In this document: positions 16,540 through 24,091 of the stretch, piece by piece | Numbering within the stretch: position 1 is the stretch's first letter | Layout of the letters: each line of letters begins with the position of its first letter | Source of the DNA: JABDPF01 sp036351575 | GTDB taxonomy: Bacteria > Pseudomonadota > Gammaproteobacteria > Xanthomonadales > SZUA-36 | Assembly: GCA_036351575.1 (NCBI GenBank) | Contig: JAZBPJ010000020.1 | Location: forward strand, 1-26,375 | Length of the DNA stretch: 26,375 nt | Direction: 5' to 3' | The notes under the pieces: model-generated | Database searches by the model: none | Told to the model about the DNA's origin: nothing | What the model saw: the letters and a program-made list of their open reading frames with translations, nothing else | Translations under genes and position numbers: made by a program

Positions 16540-18798
16540 TCAGAAGCGATAACGGAATTCCGCTCCCCAGTAACTCGGTTCATTGACGAACGCGGTCAGG
16601 TTCAGGAAATTGATCGCGCCTTCGACGACCACCTCGTCGGTGATATTGCGGCCGACCAGGGCGAAGTCCATGCCGTTGTTCATGCGGTAACCGGCCCGGA
16701 GTCCGCCCAGCCAGCGTTCTTCCTGGACGAACTCGATGGAACGGTGCAGGAACAGGTTGGACTCGTCGCGGTAGTTCCAGTCGGTGTTGAAGTACAGGTC
16801 ACCGTTTTGCACCGGGTAGTCGTACTGCAGCACGAAGTTGAATATCCACTTGGGCGTGCGCGGCAGCGGGTTGCCGTCGATGAAGACCTCGGTCACGGGA
16901 CCAAAAGGCCCGTCACGCATGCCGGCGATCGGGTCGAGGCCCGTGCACTGGGGGGCCGAGCCGCACAGGTCGTCCTTGAGGCCGGGATCGTCGATCTCCG
17001 TCTTGTTGTAGCTCAGGTTGGCGGCGATGAACAGGTTCTCGGTCACCTGCAGGTCGAACTCGGTCTCGAGACCATAACCGTCGACCTGGTCCGCGTTCAG
17101 CAACTGGTTGACGTTGGCCGCGCCGCCGGTGGCGGTCAGCTGCTGGTCGTCGTTGGTGAACATGTAGACCGAGGTATTCCAGCGCGCACGGCCGTCCATC
17201 AGCATGCTCTTGAAGCCGATTTCACCCGACAGCGTGTCTTCCGTGGTCGCCGAGCTGACGAAGCCGAAGCGACCCAGCGTCACCGGTCCGCGCGAACCGG
17301 TCGCGAGCCGGCCGTACCAGGTCCAGTCCTCGTTCTGGTCCCAGGTCAGCGCCACGTCCCAGTTGAAAAATTCGTCGCCGACCGAAATCCGGTCCGGATT
17401 GACGATGCTGGGCTGCTCAGCCGGCCCGACGGACAGGTCCTTATCGTCATCCGTCCAGCGGGCGCCGAGGGTCAGGGCCCATGCGTCCGCCAGGTCGTAT
17501 TCCATCTGGCCGAAGAAAGCCAGGGACGTGGTCTGCTGATTGACCAGCGCGCTTTCGGCGGGCGCGTTGAAATTCTGGTTCAGCAGGTCGTAATCCTCGT
17601 CGAAGTAGTAGAAACCGACCTGGTAGAACATCCGGTCGCGTTGGCCGGCCAGGCGGAATTCCTGCGTGAACTGGTAGTGGTCGAGCAGGCCGTCACCGGT
17701 CGCGACACCGAACCACAACTGCTTGCCCAGCACGCCCTCGTCCGCGGGGTTGAAGGACACTTCACCACCGTCGACATCCGCGCTCTGGAAGTTTTCGACC
17801 GTGTCGTACCCGGTGATGGAAGTAAACGTCATGCCGTTGTCGAAATCCCAGCGCAGGTTCAGTACCCCACCGTAGTGATCGAGTTCCAGCGTGGCGATAT
17901 CGCCGTTGTCGTGGCTCGCGATTTTCTCGTTGAACTCCGGCCTGAGCCCCGACGAGCCCTTTGCAATGGCGTTGGCGTAGAACACGTTCGGGTCACTGCC
18001 GCTCTGGTTGAAACCGTGCAGCTTCAGGTTCGCGACAAAATTCTCGGCAGGATCCCACATGAATTGCAGACGCCAGGCGAACTCTTCGAACCCGCCGAAA
18101 TCGTCACCCTTGCCGTTGTAGGTGTTATTGATCCATTCACCGCGGTCCTGGTACTTCAGCGAGGCGCGCATGGTGAAGGCATCGGACAGCGTGAAATTGC
18201 TTGCGCCTTCCACGATAGCTGTCTCACGCGAGCCGTAGGATGCAACGAAATAGCCGTCGCGCTCTGCACCCGGCTTGACGGAATCGATCTTGATCACGCC
18301 GGCATTGGTATTGCGGCCGAACAGCGAGCCCTGCGGCCCCTTCAGAACTTCGACGCGCTCGATGTCGAACAACGGCAGGCTTCGTACCGTATTGTTCTCC
18401 AGCGAGATTTCATCAAAGATCATCGCAACCGGCTGGTTGGCGTTGACGTCGAAATCGATGTTGCCCATACCGCGCAGGTAGAAGCGCGGCTGGGTCCGGC
18501 CATTAGATGTTTCAATGTTCAGGCCCGGAACACGGGCCGCCAGCGCGCGTATGTCCTGCGCGCCGCTCAGGTATTCACTGGCGCTTTCACCGGTGATGGC
18601 CGACACCGCCACCGGGACGTCGGCCAGCGACTGTACGCGCTTCTGGGCCGTTACGATGATTTCCTCGAGCGCGCCGGCCGCCGCTTCGTCAGCGGCATCC
18701 TGCGCCATGGCCTGTCCGCCCAGGCCGAAAAAGAGCAGCGCGGTCGAAAAGCAGCAAGGTCCCCATTTCGGGAACAGGGGTAAGTGTGATTTATCCAT
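16540..18798 (-). CDS. TonB-dependent outer-membrane receptor
   Basis: 752 residues: signal peptide ending AMA before QDAAD, a TonB-box-like EEIIVTAQKR, a plug domain (about 55-165, with VPVAVSAITGE, VPGLNIETSNGR, DIERVEVLKGPQGSLFGRN) and a 22-strand-type barrel rich in alternating aromatic residues. It ends WGAEFRYRF, with the terminal Phe needed by the BAM machinery. Such receptors import iron chelates, vitamins, sugars or other ligands; the substrate cannot be read here, and no Fur box or riboswitch is seen upstream. It diverges from an NSS amino-acid symporter gene across 270 bp, which might indicate shared control. It ends at a strong terminator. Confidence 0.95.
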   Translation of the reverse strand: MDKSHLPLFPKWGPCCFSTALLFFGLGGQAMAQDAADEAAAGALEEIIVTAQKRVQSLADVPVAVSAITGESASEYLSGAQDIRALAARVPGLNIETSNGRTQPRFYLRGMGNIDFDVNANQPVAMIFDEISLENNTVRSLPLFDIERVEVLKGPQGSLFGRNTNAGVIKIDSVKPGAERDGYFVASYGSRETAIVEGASNFTLSDAFTMRASLKYQDRGEWINNTYNGKGDDFGGFEEFAWRLQFMWDPAENFVANLKLHGFNQSGSDPNVFYANAIAKGSSGLRPEFNEKIASHDNGDIATLELDHYGGVLNLRWDFDNGMTFTSITGYDTVENFQSADVDGGEVSFNPADEGVLGKQLWFGVATGDGLLDHYQFTQEFRLAGQRDRMFYQVGFYYFDEDYDLLNQNFNAPAESALVNQQTTSLAFFGQMEYDLADAWALTLGARWTDDDKDLSVGPAEQPSIVNPDRISVGDEFFNWDVALTWDQNEDWTWYGRLATGSRGPVTLGRFGFVSSATTEDTLSGEIGFKSMLMDGRARWNTSVYMFTNDDQQLTATGGAANVNQLLNADQVDGYGLETEFDLQVTENLFIAANLSYNKTEIDDPGLKDDLCGSAPQCTGLDPIAGMRDGPFGPVTEVFIDGNPLPRTPKWIFNFVLQYDYPVQNGDLYFNTDWNYRDESNLFLHRSIEFVQEERWLGGLRAGYRMNNGMDFALVGRNITDEVVVEGAINFLNLTAFVNEPSYWGAEFRYRF

Positions 18799-18989
18799 TT
18801 TAATCCGCCGTAGATGGTTGCTGGAGCAATGACCCTTGCGGGACGACTTACGATTGTGTGCCTGTTGCCGATGGATCTGATTTTTACGAATTTATAACAC
18901 AACGGCAGTCTGATTTCCCTTACTCCGGTTCATCGATCCTGAATTACTTCGCCGCACGCCGGCCTCGACGTTGTTGCGGTCTGCGGGTG

Positions 18990-19003
18990 CGCTGGAACCA
19001 GCG
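18990..19003. promoter_or_regulatory. short perfect inverted repeat in the TonB receptor / NSS divergent gap
   Basis: CGCTGGAACCAGCG (six-base arms, two-base centre) lies 66 bp before the NSS start in the 270-bp gap between divergent genes. Its form would suit a dimeric regulator operator, but short palindromes are frequent in GC-rich DNA. Nothing else clear is seen in this gap. Confidence 0.2.
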
Positions 19004-19068
19004 GGCGAAGTCACCTATCATCCCTTTCCGATAACGTTTAAAAACAAACTCTTTCGAGCGGGGCGACG

Positions 19069-20439
19069 ATGGCGACGATCTACACGAAGCATGAAAACTG
19101 GACTTCCCGGTTTACCTTCATGATGGCGGCGGTCGGCGCCGCGGTCGGCCTGGGAAACATCTGGAAGTTCCCCTACGTGACCGGCCAGAACGGCGGCAGC
19201 GCGTTCGTGCTCGTTTACCTGCTGGCCGTTACCTTCGTTGCCCTGCCGATCCTGATGGCCGAGGTCATGCTGGGACGCTGGGGACGCCAGAGCCCGCCCA
19301 ACGCGATGGCCAACGTCGCGCAGAGCCAGAAACGAACGAGACGCTGGTCTTTTCTCGGCTGGACCGGCCTGCTGACGGCCTACCTGATCGCGACCTACTA
19401 CAGCGTGATTTCCGGCTGGGCCGTGGCTTACATCTACAAGAGCGCCAGCGGCCACTTCGCCGGCCAGGACGCCGCCGCCATCAGCGCTCAGTTCGAAAAC
19501 CTGCAGGCGGACCCCCTGGCCATGATTGGCTGGCACGGCCTGTTCATGCTGGTGGTGACGCTGATCCTGGTGCGTGGCCTGCGTTCCGGCCTGGAAAAAG
19601 CCGTCAAGTACCTGATGCCGGGCCTGTTCCTGCTGCTGCTGGCCATGGTGGGTTACGGCATGGCGCGCGGAAACATGGTCGCCGCGCTGCACTTCATGTT
19701 CGACTTCGACCTGAGCGCGATCAGCGGTCAGACCATACTGGTCGCGGTCGGGCAGGCGTTTTTCTCCATCAGCGTGGCCATGGGCCTGATGATGGCGTAC
19801 GGCGCCTACCTGCCCCGCGATATCTCGATCGCCCGGTCCGCGGTGATCATTTCCGTGCTGGACACCCTGGTCGCCATCGTGGCCGGACTGGCCATTTTTC
19901 CCATCGTGTTCGCCAACGGGCTCGACCCGGCGGAAGGCCCCGGGCTGATTTTCGTCAGCCTGCCGATCGCCTTCGGTTCGGTCACCGGCGGCCTGGTCTT
20001 CGGCACGCTGTTCTTCATTCTGCTGTTCTTCGCGGCGCTGACCTCGGTGCTCGGCTGCGTCGAGCCGACCATCGCCTGGAGCCAGGAAAAACTGGGCATG
20101 AACCGCGCGGTCGCGTCGCTCGCAGCCTGCTTCACGGTGTTCGCGCTGGGCATCGGCACCGTGCTCTCGTTCAACCTCTGGTCGGGCTGGCGGCCGCTGA
20201 GCGGCATCGAGCGCTACGCCGACTTCGGCTACTTCGAGATCCTGGACTACCTGACGGCCAACATCATGATGCCGACGACCGGCCTGGTGCTGGCCCTGTT
20301 CGTCGGCTGGCTGATCAAGCCGGACGCCATCCGCGAACAGCTGAACATGGAGAATGAAAAGCTGTTCAGGGCCTGGTTCTGGCTGATCCGCTGGGTGGTT
20401 CCGATCTCGATCGCGCTGATATTGGTGACCGGGCTCTAG
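19069..20439 (+). CDS. sodium-dependent neurotransmitter:sodium symporter (NSS/SNF) family transporter
   Basis: 456 residues with about 11 membrane helices, as in the shorter bacterial NSS proteins such as MhsT. The TM1 signature that builds the Na+ and substrate sites is intact: AAVGAAVGLGNIWKFPYVTG, then NGGSAFVLVYL. Later hallmarks include TYYSVISGWAVAYIYK (TM3), QAFFSISVAMGLMMAYGAYL (TM6) and FFAALTSVLGCVEP (TM8). Known relatives couple Na+ to uptake of amino acids; the specific substrate is unknown. The ATG at 19069 follows GAGCGGGG. It is divergent from the TonB receptor gene and followed by a 430-bp structured gap without genes. Confidence 0.93.
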   Translation: MATIYTKHENWTSRFTFMMAAVGAAVGLGNIWKFPYVTGQNGGSAFVLVYLLAVTFVALPILMAEVMLGRWGRQSPPNAMANVAQSQKRTRRWSFLGWTGLLTAYLIATYYSVISGWAVAYIYKSASGHFAGQDAAAISAQFENLQADPLAMIGWHGLFMLVVTLILVRGLRSGLEKAVKYLMPGLFLLLLAMVGYGMARGNMVAALHFMFDFDLSAISGQTILVAVGQAFFSISVAMGLMMAYGAYLPRDISIARSAVIISVLDTLVAIVAGLAIFPIVFANGLDPAEGPGLIFVSLPIAFGSVTGGLVFGTLFFILLFFAALTSVLGCVEPTIAWSQEKLGMNRAVASLAACFTVFALGIGTVLSFNLWSGWRPLSGIERYADFGYFEILDYLTANIMMPTTGLVLALFVGWLIKPDAIREQLNMENEKLFRAWFWLIRWVVPISIALILVTGL

Positions 20440-20487
20440 CAGCAAGCTGCGCTACCGATTGCGACATCTCGACCCGGCCGCGTCGCC

Positions 20488-20585
20488 GTATACCGCTGTT
20501 CCGGGGACGCTCGCTGGCGCGCACGTCCCTGTGACGCTTGTCTTGCCGCCGTCCAGGCGTCAAACACCCCGGCACAGCGGTATAC
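20488..20585. repeat. 98-bp inverted-repeat element A with internal hairpins
   Basis: Arms of 19 bases (20488-20506, GTATACCGCTGTTCCGGGG, and 20567-20585) pair with one mismatch and enclose 60 bp. Inside, GGGACG (20503-20508) can pair with CGTCCC (20524-20529), and TGACGC (20532-20537) with GCGTCA (20557-20562), giving either a branched structure or an extended single stem with a bulge. No gene is visible. It lies 48 bp after the NSS stop codon and could be a small mobile (MITE-like) or REP-type element, or the 3' structure of that transcript. Confidence 0.6.
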
Positions 20586-20590
20586 GACAC

Positions 20591-20607
20591 CACGGCCTGG
20601 ATCCGTG
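20591..20607 (+). other. small hairpin with GGA in the loop
   Basis: CACGG-CCTGGAT-CCGTG forms a five-base stem whose loop exposes GGA; three further pairs are possible beyond one mismatch. It sits between inverted-repeat elements A and B and shares the GGA-in-loop design with the hairpins of element B. Confidence 0.4.
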
Positions 20608-20648
20608 TTGTGAATATCGAGGTTCAGCTTTCAACTCAAGTAGTAAGA

Positions 20649-20854
20649 GCCCGGGTCATAGGCCCGGGTTGGCAACTGATCAGGTTCAGCGCCGAGTATT
20701 CGGTCTGAACCGAGACGATTGGCCTGGATGGCCAATCGAGCTTCGAGAGTATCAGGGATGTACTCCCGAAGCGGCTCGCAGTTCCAGACCGGATTCGAGG
20801 GCACTCCGAAGGGGCGCTGGACCAGGGGCCATCACCCGGGCCTATGACCCGGGC
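20649..20854 (+). ncRNA. candidate structured RNA element B with GGA-loop hairpins
   Basis: A perfect 20-base inverted repeat (20649-20668 with 20835-20854, GCCCGGGTCATAGG... and its complement) encloses a row of hairpins. These are GGTTCAG (20683-20689)/CTGAACC (20705-20711); CGATTGGCC (20716-20724)/GGCCAATCG (20730-20738) with loop TGGAT; an 11-pair, one-mismatch stem (20740-20751/20761-20772) with loop TCAGGGATG; and a weaker fold within 20783-20821. GGA exposed in loops, once as CAGGGATGT, matches the CsrA/RsmA recognition consensus, so a sponge RNA is possible. A dispersed hairpin repeat or transcript 3' end is the main alternative. No clear promoter or T-tract terminator is seen, and the strand is inferred from the GGA loops. 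Confidence 0.4.
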
Positions 20855-20870
20855 GATGCGGCAAAAAGCG

Positions 20871-22649
20871 TCAGAACTGCTCCTCGCTCAGCGCCATCAT
20901 GCAGTCGCTGCCCGCCTCGATCGCAACAAGGCAGGCGTTCGCGCGCGGCAGCAGGTGCGCGAAGTAGAAGCGCGCGGTCACCACCTTGGCCTCGAGGAAC
21001 GCGCGGTCGCCGCCGCCCGATTCCAGCCGGGCGCTGGCCTTCAGCGCCGCCTCGCCCATCAGCCAGGCGCCGCAGACGTAACCCATCAGCATCATGTAAT
21101 TGACACTCGCAGCGCCCGCTGCGTGCTTGTCCTTCGGCGCGTTTTCCAGCACCCAGTCACAGGCTCGCTCAACCAGGCCGGCGGCTTCTTCCAGCGCGGT
21201 TCCCATGCCGGCCAGCTCACTCGAAGCCGCCAGTTGCGCCGCGGTCTTGCGAATATCGGCCGCCAGGCTCTTTACCGCGGCGCCGTCGTCGAACTGCGTC
21301 TTGCGCCGCACGAGATCGTTGGCCTGGATCGCCGTGGTGCCCTCGTAAATGCTGGTGATGCGCGCATCGCGGAAATGCTGCGCGCTGCCGGTCTCCTCGA
21401 CGTAGCCCATGCCGCCGTGCACCTGGATGCCCAGCGAGGTCAGCTCGGTGGACAATTCGGTCAGCCAGCCCTTGACGATCGGCGTGAACAGTTCCACGCG
21501 GGCGAAGTGCCGGGCCTTTTCGTCGGGATCCTGCGCGAAGCGGCTGCGATCGATTTCCGCCGAGGCCACGTAGGCCAGGGCGCGCATCGCCTCGGTGCCG
21601 GATTTCATCAGCATCAGCATGCGGCGCACGTCGGGAAAATGAATGATCGGGTAGCGGCTGCCGTCGCTGCGCGTGCCCTGCAGCCGCTCCATCGCGTAGG
21701 CCCGCGCCTGCTGGTAGGAGCGCTCGGAAACCGAGAGCCCCTGCAGACCGACCGCCTGGCGCGCGTCGTTCATCATCGTGAACATCGCCATCAGCCCCTG
21801 GTGCGGCTTGCCGACCAGGTAGCCGACTGCCCCCTTCTTGTCGCCGAACTGAATCGTGCAGGTCGGGCTGCCGTGGATGCCCAGCTTGTGCTCGATCGAA
21901 ATGCATTCGACCTCGTTGCGCTCGCCGGCCTCGCCGTTCTCGTCGAGCAGGAACTTGGGCACCAGGAACAGGGAGATGCCCTTGACGCCCGGCGGTGCGT
22001 CGGGCAGGCGCGCCAGCACGAAGTGAATGACGTTGTCCGTCATCTGGTGATCGCCCCAGGTGATGTATATTTTCTGGCCGGTCACGCGGTAATGGTCGCC
22101 CTCAGGTACGGCCCTGGTGGCGACGGCCGCCAGGTCCGAACCCGCCTGCGATTCGGTCAGGTTCATGGTGCCGGTCCACTCGCCGCTGACCAGTTTCGGC
22201 AGGTAGGCGTCCTTCTGCTCGTCCGTACCGTGCATCAGCAGCGCCTCTACCGCGCTGTGCGACAGCATCGAGCACAGCGAGAAGCCGAGGTTGGCCGACT
22301 GCCAGATCTCGTCCGTGGCCGTGGCCAGCGTCTTGGGCATGCCCTGGCCGCCGTATTCCTCGGGAAAGCCAAGGCCGCACCAGCCGCTTTCGACCATCTG
22401 CCAGTAGGCTTCCTTGAAGCCCGGTGTCTCCACGCAGCCGATGTCTTCCAGCGTCGCGCCCTTCTCGTTGCCGACCCAGTTGAGCGGCGCGATCACCTCG
22501 ACCGCCAGGCGGTTGGCCTCTTCGAGAATCGCGGTCGCGAGCTCGGAATTTACCTCGTCGAGACCGGCGGAAGCGCACATTGCGTCAAAATCGATGATGT
22601 CATTCAGGACGAATTCAGCGTCCTTGTAGGGGAAACTGTAGTCAGACAT
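20871..22649 (-). CDS. acyl-CoA dehydrogenase, long (about 600-residue) form
   Basis: A FAD enzyme that introduces a trans-2,3 double bond into an acyl-CoA thioester. The ATG at 22649, preceded by GGAG at good spacing, gives 592 residues; the open frame extends to 22694 without such a site. Domains in order: N-terminal helical (about 1-165), beta (GTMNLTESQAGSDLAAV, VTGQKIYITWGDH) and C-terminal helical with YEGTTAIQAND, whose Glu436 is the expected catalytic base, then an extra C-terminal domain of about 130 residues. The extra domain places it with the DmdC/FadE5-like long dehydrogenases rather than the 380-residue class. The substrate chain length is not readable. It is divergent from the bkd operon, which also feeds acyl-CoA, but that link is only suggestive. 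Confidence 0.95.
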   Translation of the reverse strand: MSDYSFPYKDAEFVLNDIIDFDAMCASAGLDEVNSELATAILEEANRLAVEVIAPLNWVGNEKGATLEDIGCVETPGFKEAYWQMVESGWCGLGFPEEYGGQGMPKTLATATDEIWQSANLGFSLCSMLSHSAVEALLMHGTDEQKDAYLPKLVSGEWTGTMNLTESQAGSDLAAVATRAVPEGDHYRVTGQKIYITWGDHQMTDNVIHFVLARLPDAPPGVKGISLFLVPKFLLDENGEAGERNEVECISIEHKLGIHGSPTCTIQFGDKKGAVGYLVGKPHQGLMAMFTMMNDARQAVGLQGLSVSERSYQQARAYAMERLQGTRSDGSRYPIIHFPDVRRMLMLMKSGTEAMRALAYVASAEIDRSRFAQDPDEKARHFARVELFTPIVKGWLTELSTELTSLGIQVHGGMGYVEETGSAQHFRDARITSIYEGTTAIQANDLVRRKTQFDDGAAVKSLAADIRKTAAQLAASSELAGMGTALEEAAGLVERACDWVLENAPKDKHAAGAASVNYMMLMGYVCGAWLMGEAALKASARLESGGGDRAFLEAKVVTARFYFAHLLPRANACLVAIEAGSDCMMALSEEQF

Positions 22650-22747
22650 GCCGTGCTCCGGAAAAATCAGATCCAAAACGTTATAGTACGCCATTTGCGC
22701 ACCGGAGTACCCCCGATCAGGGGGGCGAAGCAGCGAAAAATACGGGA

Positions 22748-22784
22748 AAAACCGGGGTCAGTGCAGCTCAGCTGCCCTGACCCC
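22748..22784 (+). repeat. palindromic repeat copy upstream of bkdA1
   Basis: The AAAACC flank is followed by 15-base arms (22754-22768 and 22770-22784) around one base with a single T/C mismatch. Compared with the 3568-3604 copy, the inner stem reads GCAGCT/AGCTGC instead of GTAGCT/AGCTAC, a compensated change. It sits in the 197-bp gap between the divergent acyl-CoA dehydrogenase and bkdA1 genes. Confidence 0.88.
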
Positions 22785-22846
22785 GATTCAGCCCCCCTTT
22801 TTCACCTGACCTGTGCCAGGTTCGCACTTTGAGCTATGCTGAAAAG

Positions 22847-24091
22847 ATGACTGAAAAACCGACACTTCATATCCCCCAACCCACGGCGAGACCGGGTGAA
22901 GAACCCGATTTCAGCTACATCGACCTGTCCGAGGCCGGCGCCGTCGAGCGTCCGGCGGTGAGTGCAAAAACGCGCGACACGGAGTTCCTCGCACAGGGGA
23001 TGGTCCGCGTTCTCGATGACGACAACGAGGCCAAGGGCCCCTGGGCGCCCGGACTCGATGCAGATACGCTATTGCAGGCGCTGGAAACGATGATGCTGAC
23101 GCGCGCTTACGACGACCGCATGCTGCGCATCCAGCGCCAGGGCAAGATTTCTTTCTACATACAGGCGCTCGGCGAGGAAGCGGTCTCCATCGGCGCCGGC
23201 CTGGCCTACGAGCCCGGCGACATGCTCTTTCCGTCCTACCGCAACCAGGGGCTCTACCTGCTGCGCGGCCTGGACCTGGTGGACATGATGTGCCAATGCC
23301 TGTCGAACACCCGCGACATGTGCAAGGGGCGGCAGATGCCGATCTTCTACCACAGCCGCGAAAAACGCCTGTTCTCGATCTCCGGCAACCTGACCACCCA
23401 GTACCCGCAGGCCGTCGGCTGGGCCATGGCCGCCGCCATCAAGGGCGAGAAGGACATCGCGGCCTCCTGGATCGGCGACGGCAGCACCGCCGAGGCCGAT
23501 TTCCACCACGCCATGACGTTCGCAGCCGTGTACAACGCACCAGTGGTGCTGAACGTGGTCAACAACCAGTGGGCCATCTCCTCGTTCCAGGGCTTTGCCG
23601 GCGGCGAGCGCCGTTCCTTCGCCTCGCGCGGCCCGGGATACGGCATACCCGGCATCCGCGTCGACGGCAACGACCTGCTGGCCGTGTACGCAGTGACGAA
23701 ATGGGCGGCCGAGCGCGCGCGCAGCGGCGGCGGGCCATCGCTCATCGAGCACGTCACCTACCGCGGCGGCGCCCATTCCACCAGCGACGATCCGACGCGC
23801 TACCGGCCGAAAGACGAGTGGAAGTCGTTCCCGCTGGGCGACCCGATCGTGCGGCTCAGCCGGCACCTGGAACGCCTGGGACGCTGGTCGCCGGAGCAGC
23901 ACGAGGCGCTCGAGGTCAAGCTCAAGGAACGCGTCGCGCGGGCCTGGAAAGAAGCCATCACCCACGGCACGATGTCCGAACCGCCTTTCCTCGACACGCG
24001 GCTGATGTTCGAGGACGTGTTCGCCGAGATGCCGGAGCACCTGAAAAAGCAGCGCGACAAGCTGCTGCGCCTGCAGGAGGACGCCTCATGA
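22847..24091 (+). CDS. bkdA1: branched-chain 2-oxoacid dehydrogenase E1 subunit alpha
   Basis: Thiamine-diphosphate-binding half of the E1 decarboxylase that acts on the keto acids of valine, leucine and isoleucine. 414 residues from the ATG at 22847; a TTG at 22829 with a weak AGG upstream is an alternative start. The ThDP motif runs from GDGSTAEADF (Gly210) to VVNNQW (Asn239-Asn240), about 30 residues as expected. The loop RGGAHSTSDDPTRYRP, with His310, and the stretch FSISGNLTTQYPQAVGWAMA are as I recall Pseudomonas BkdA1, favouring branched-chain over pyruvate dehydrogenase. Its stop overlaps the start of bkdA2 (ATGA), so translation is coupled. Confidence 0.94.
   Translation: MTEKPTLHIPQPTARPGEEPDFSYIDLSEAGAVERPAVSAKTRDTEFLAQGMVRVLDDDNEAKGPWAPGLDADTLLQALETMMLTRAYDDRMLRIQRQGKISFYIQALGEEAVSIGAGLAYEPGDMLFPSYRNQGLYLLRGLDLVDMMCQCLSNTRDMCKGRQMPIFYHSREKRLFSISGNLTTQYPQAVGWAMAAAIKGEKDIAASWIGDGSTAEADFHHAMTFAAVYNAPVVLNVVNNQWAISSFQGFAGGERRSFASRGPGYGIPGIRVDGNDLLAVYAVTKWAAERARSGGGPSLIEHVTYRGGAHSTSDDPTRYRPKDEWKSFPLGDPIVRLSRHLERLGRWSPEQHEALEVKLKERVARAWKEAITHGTMSEPPFLDTRLMFEDVFAEMPEHLKKQRDKLLRLQEDAS

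Noticed and set aside
16468..18783. 771-codon open frame antisense to the TonB receptor
   Set aside because: It mirrors the receptor gene in GC-rich DNA and its translation lacks any recognisable domain, whereas the opposite strand has a signal peptide, plug and terminal Phe.
20835..20870. Intrinsic terminator at the end of element B
   Set aside because: CCCGGG arms can pair locally, but no T-tract follows on either strand.
20844..22832. 662-codon open frame antisense to the acyl-CoA dehydrogenase
   Set aside because: Shadow frame; composition is rich in Arg, Ala, His and Val without domains, and the other strand encodes an intact enzyme.
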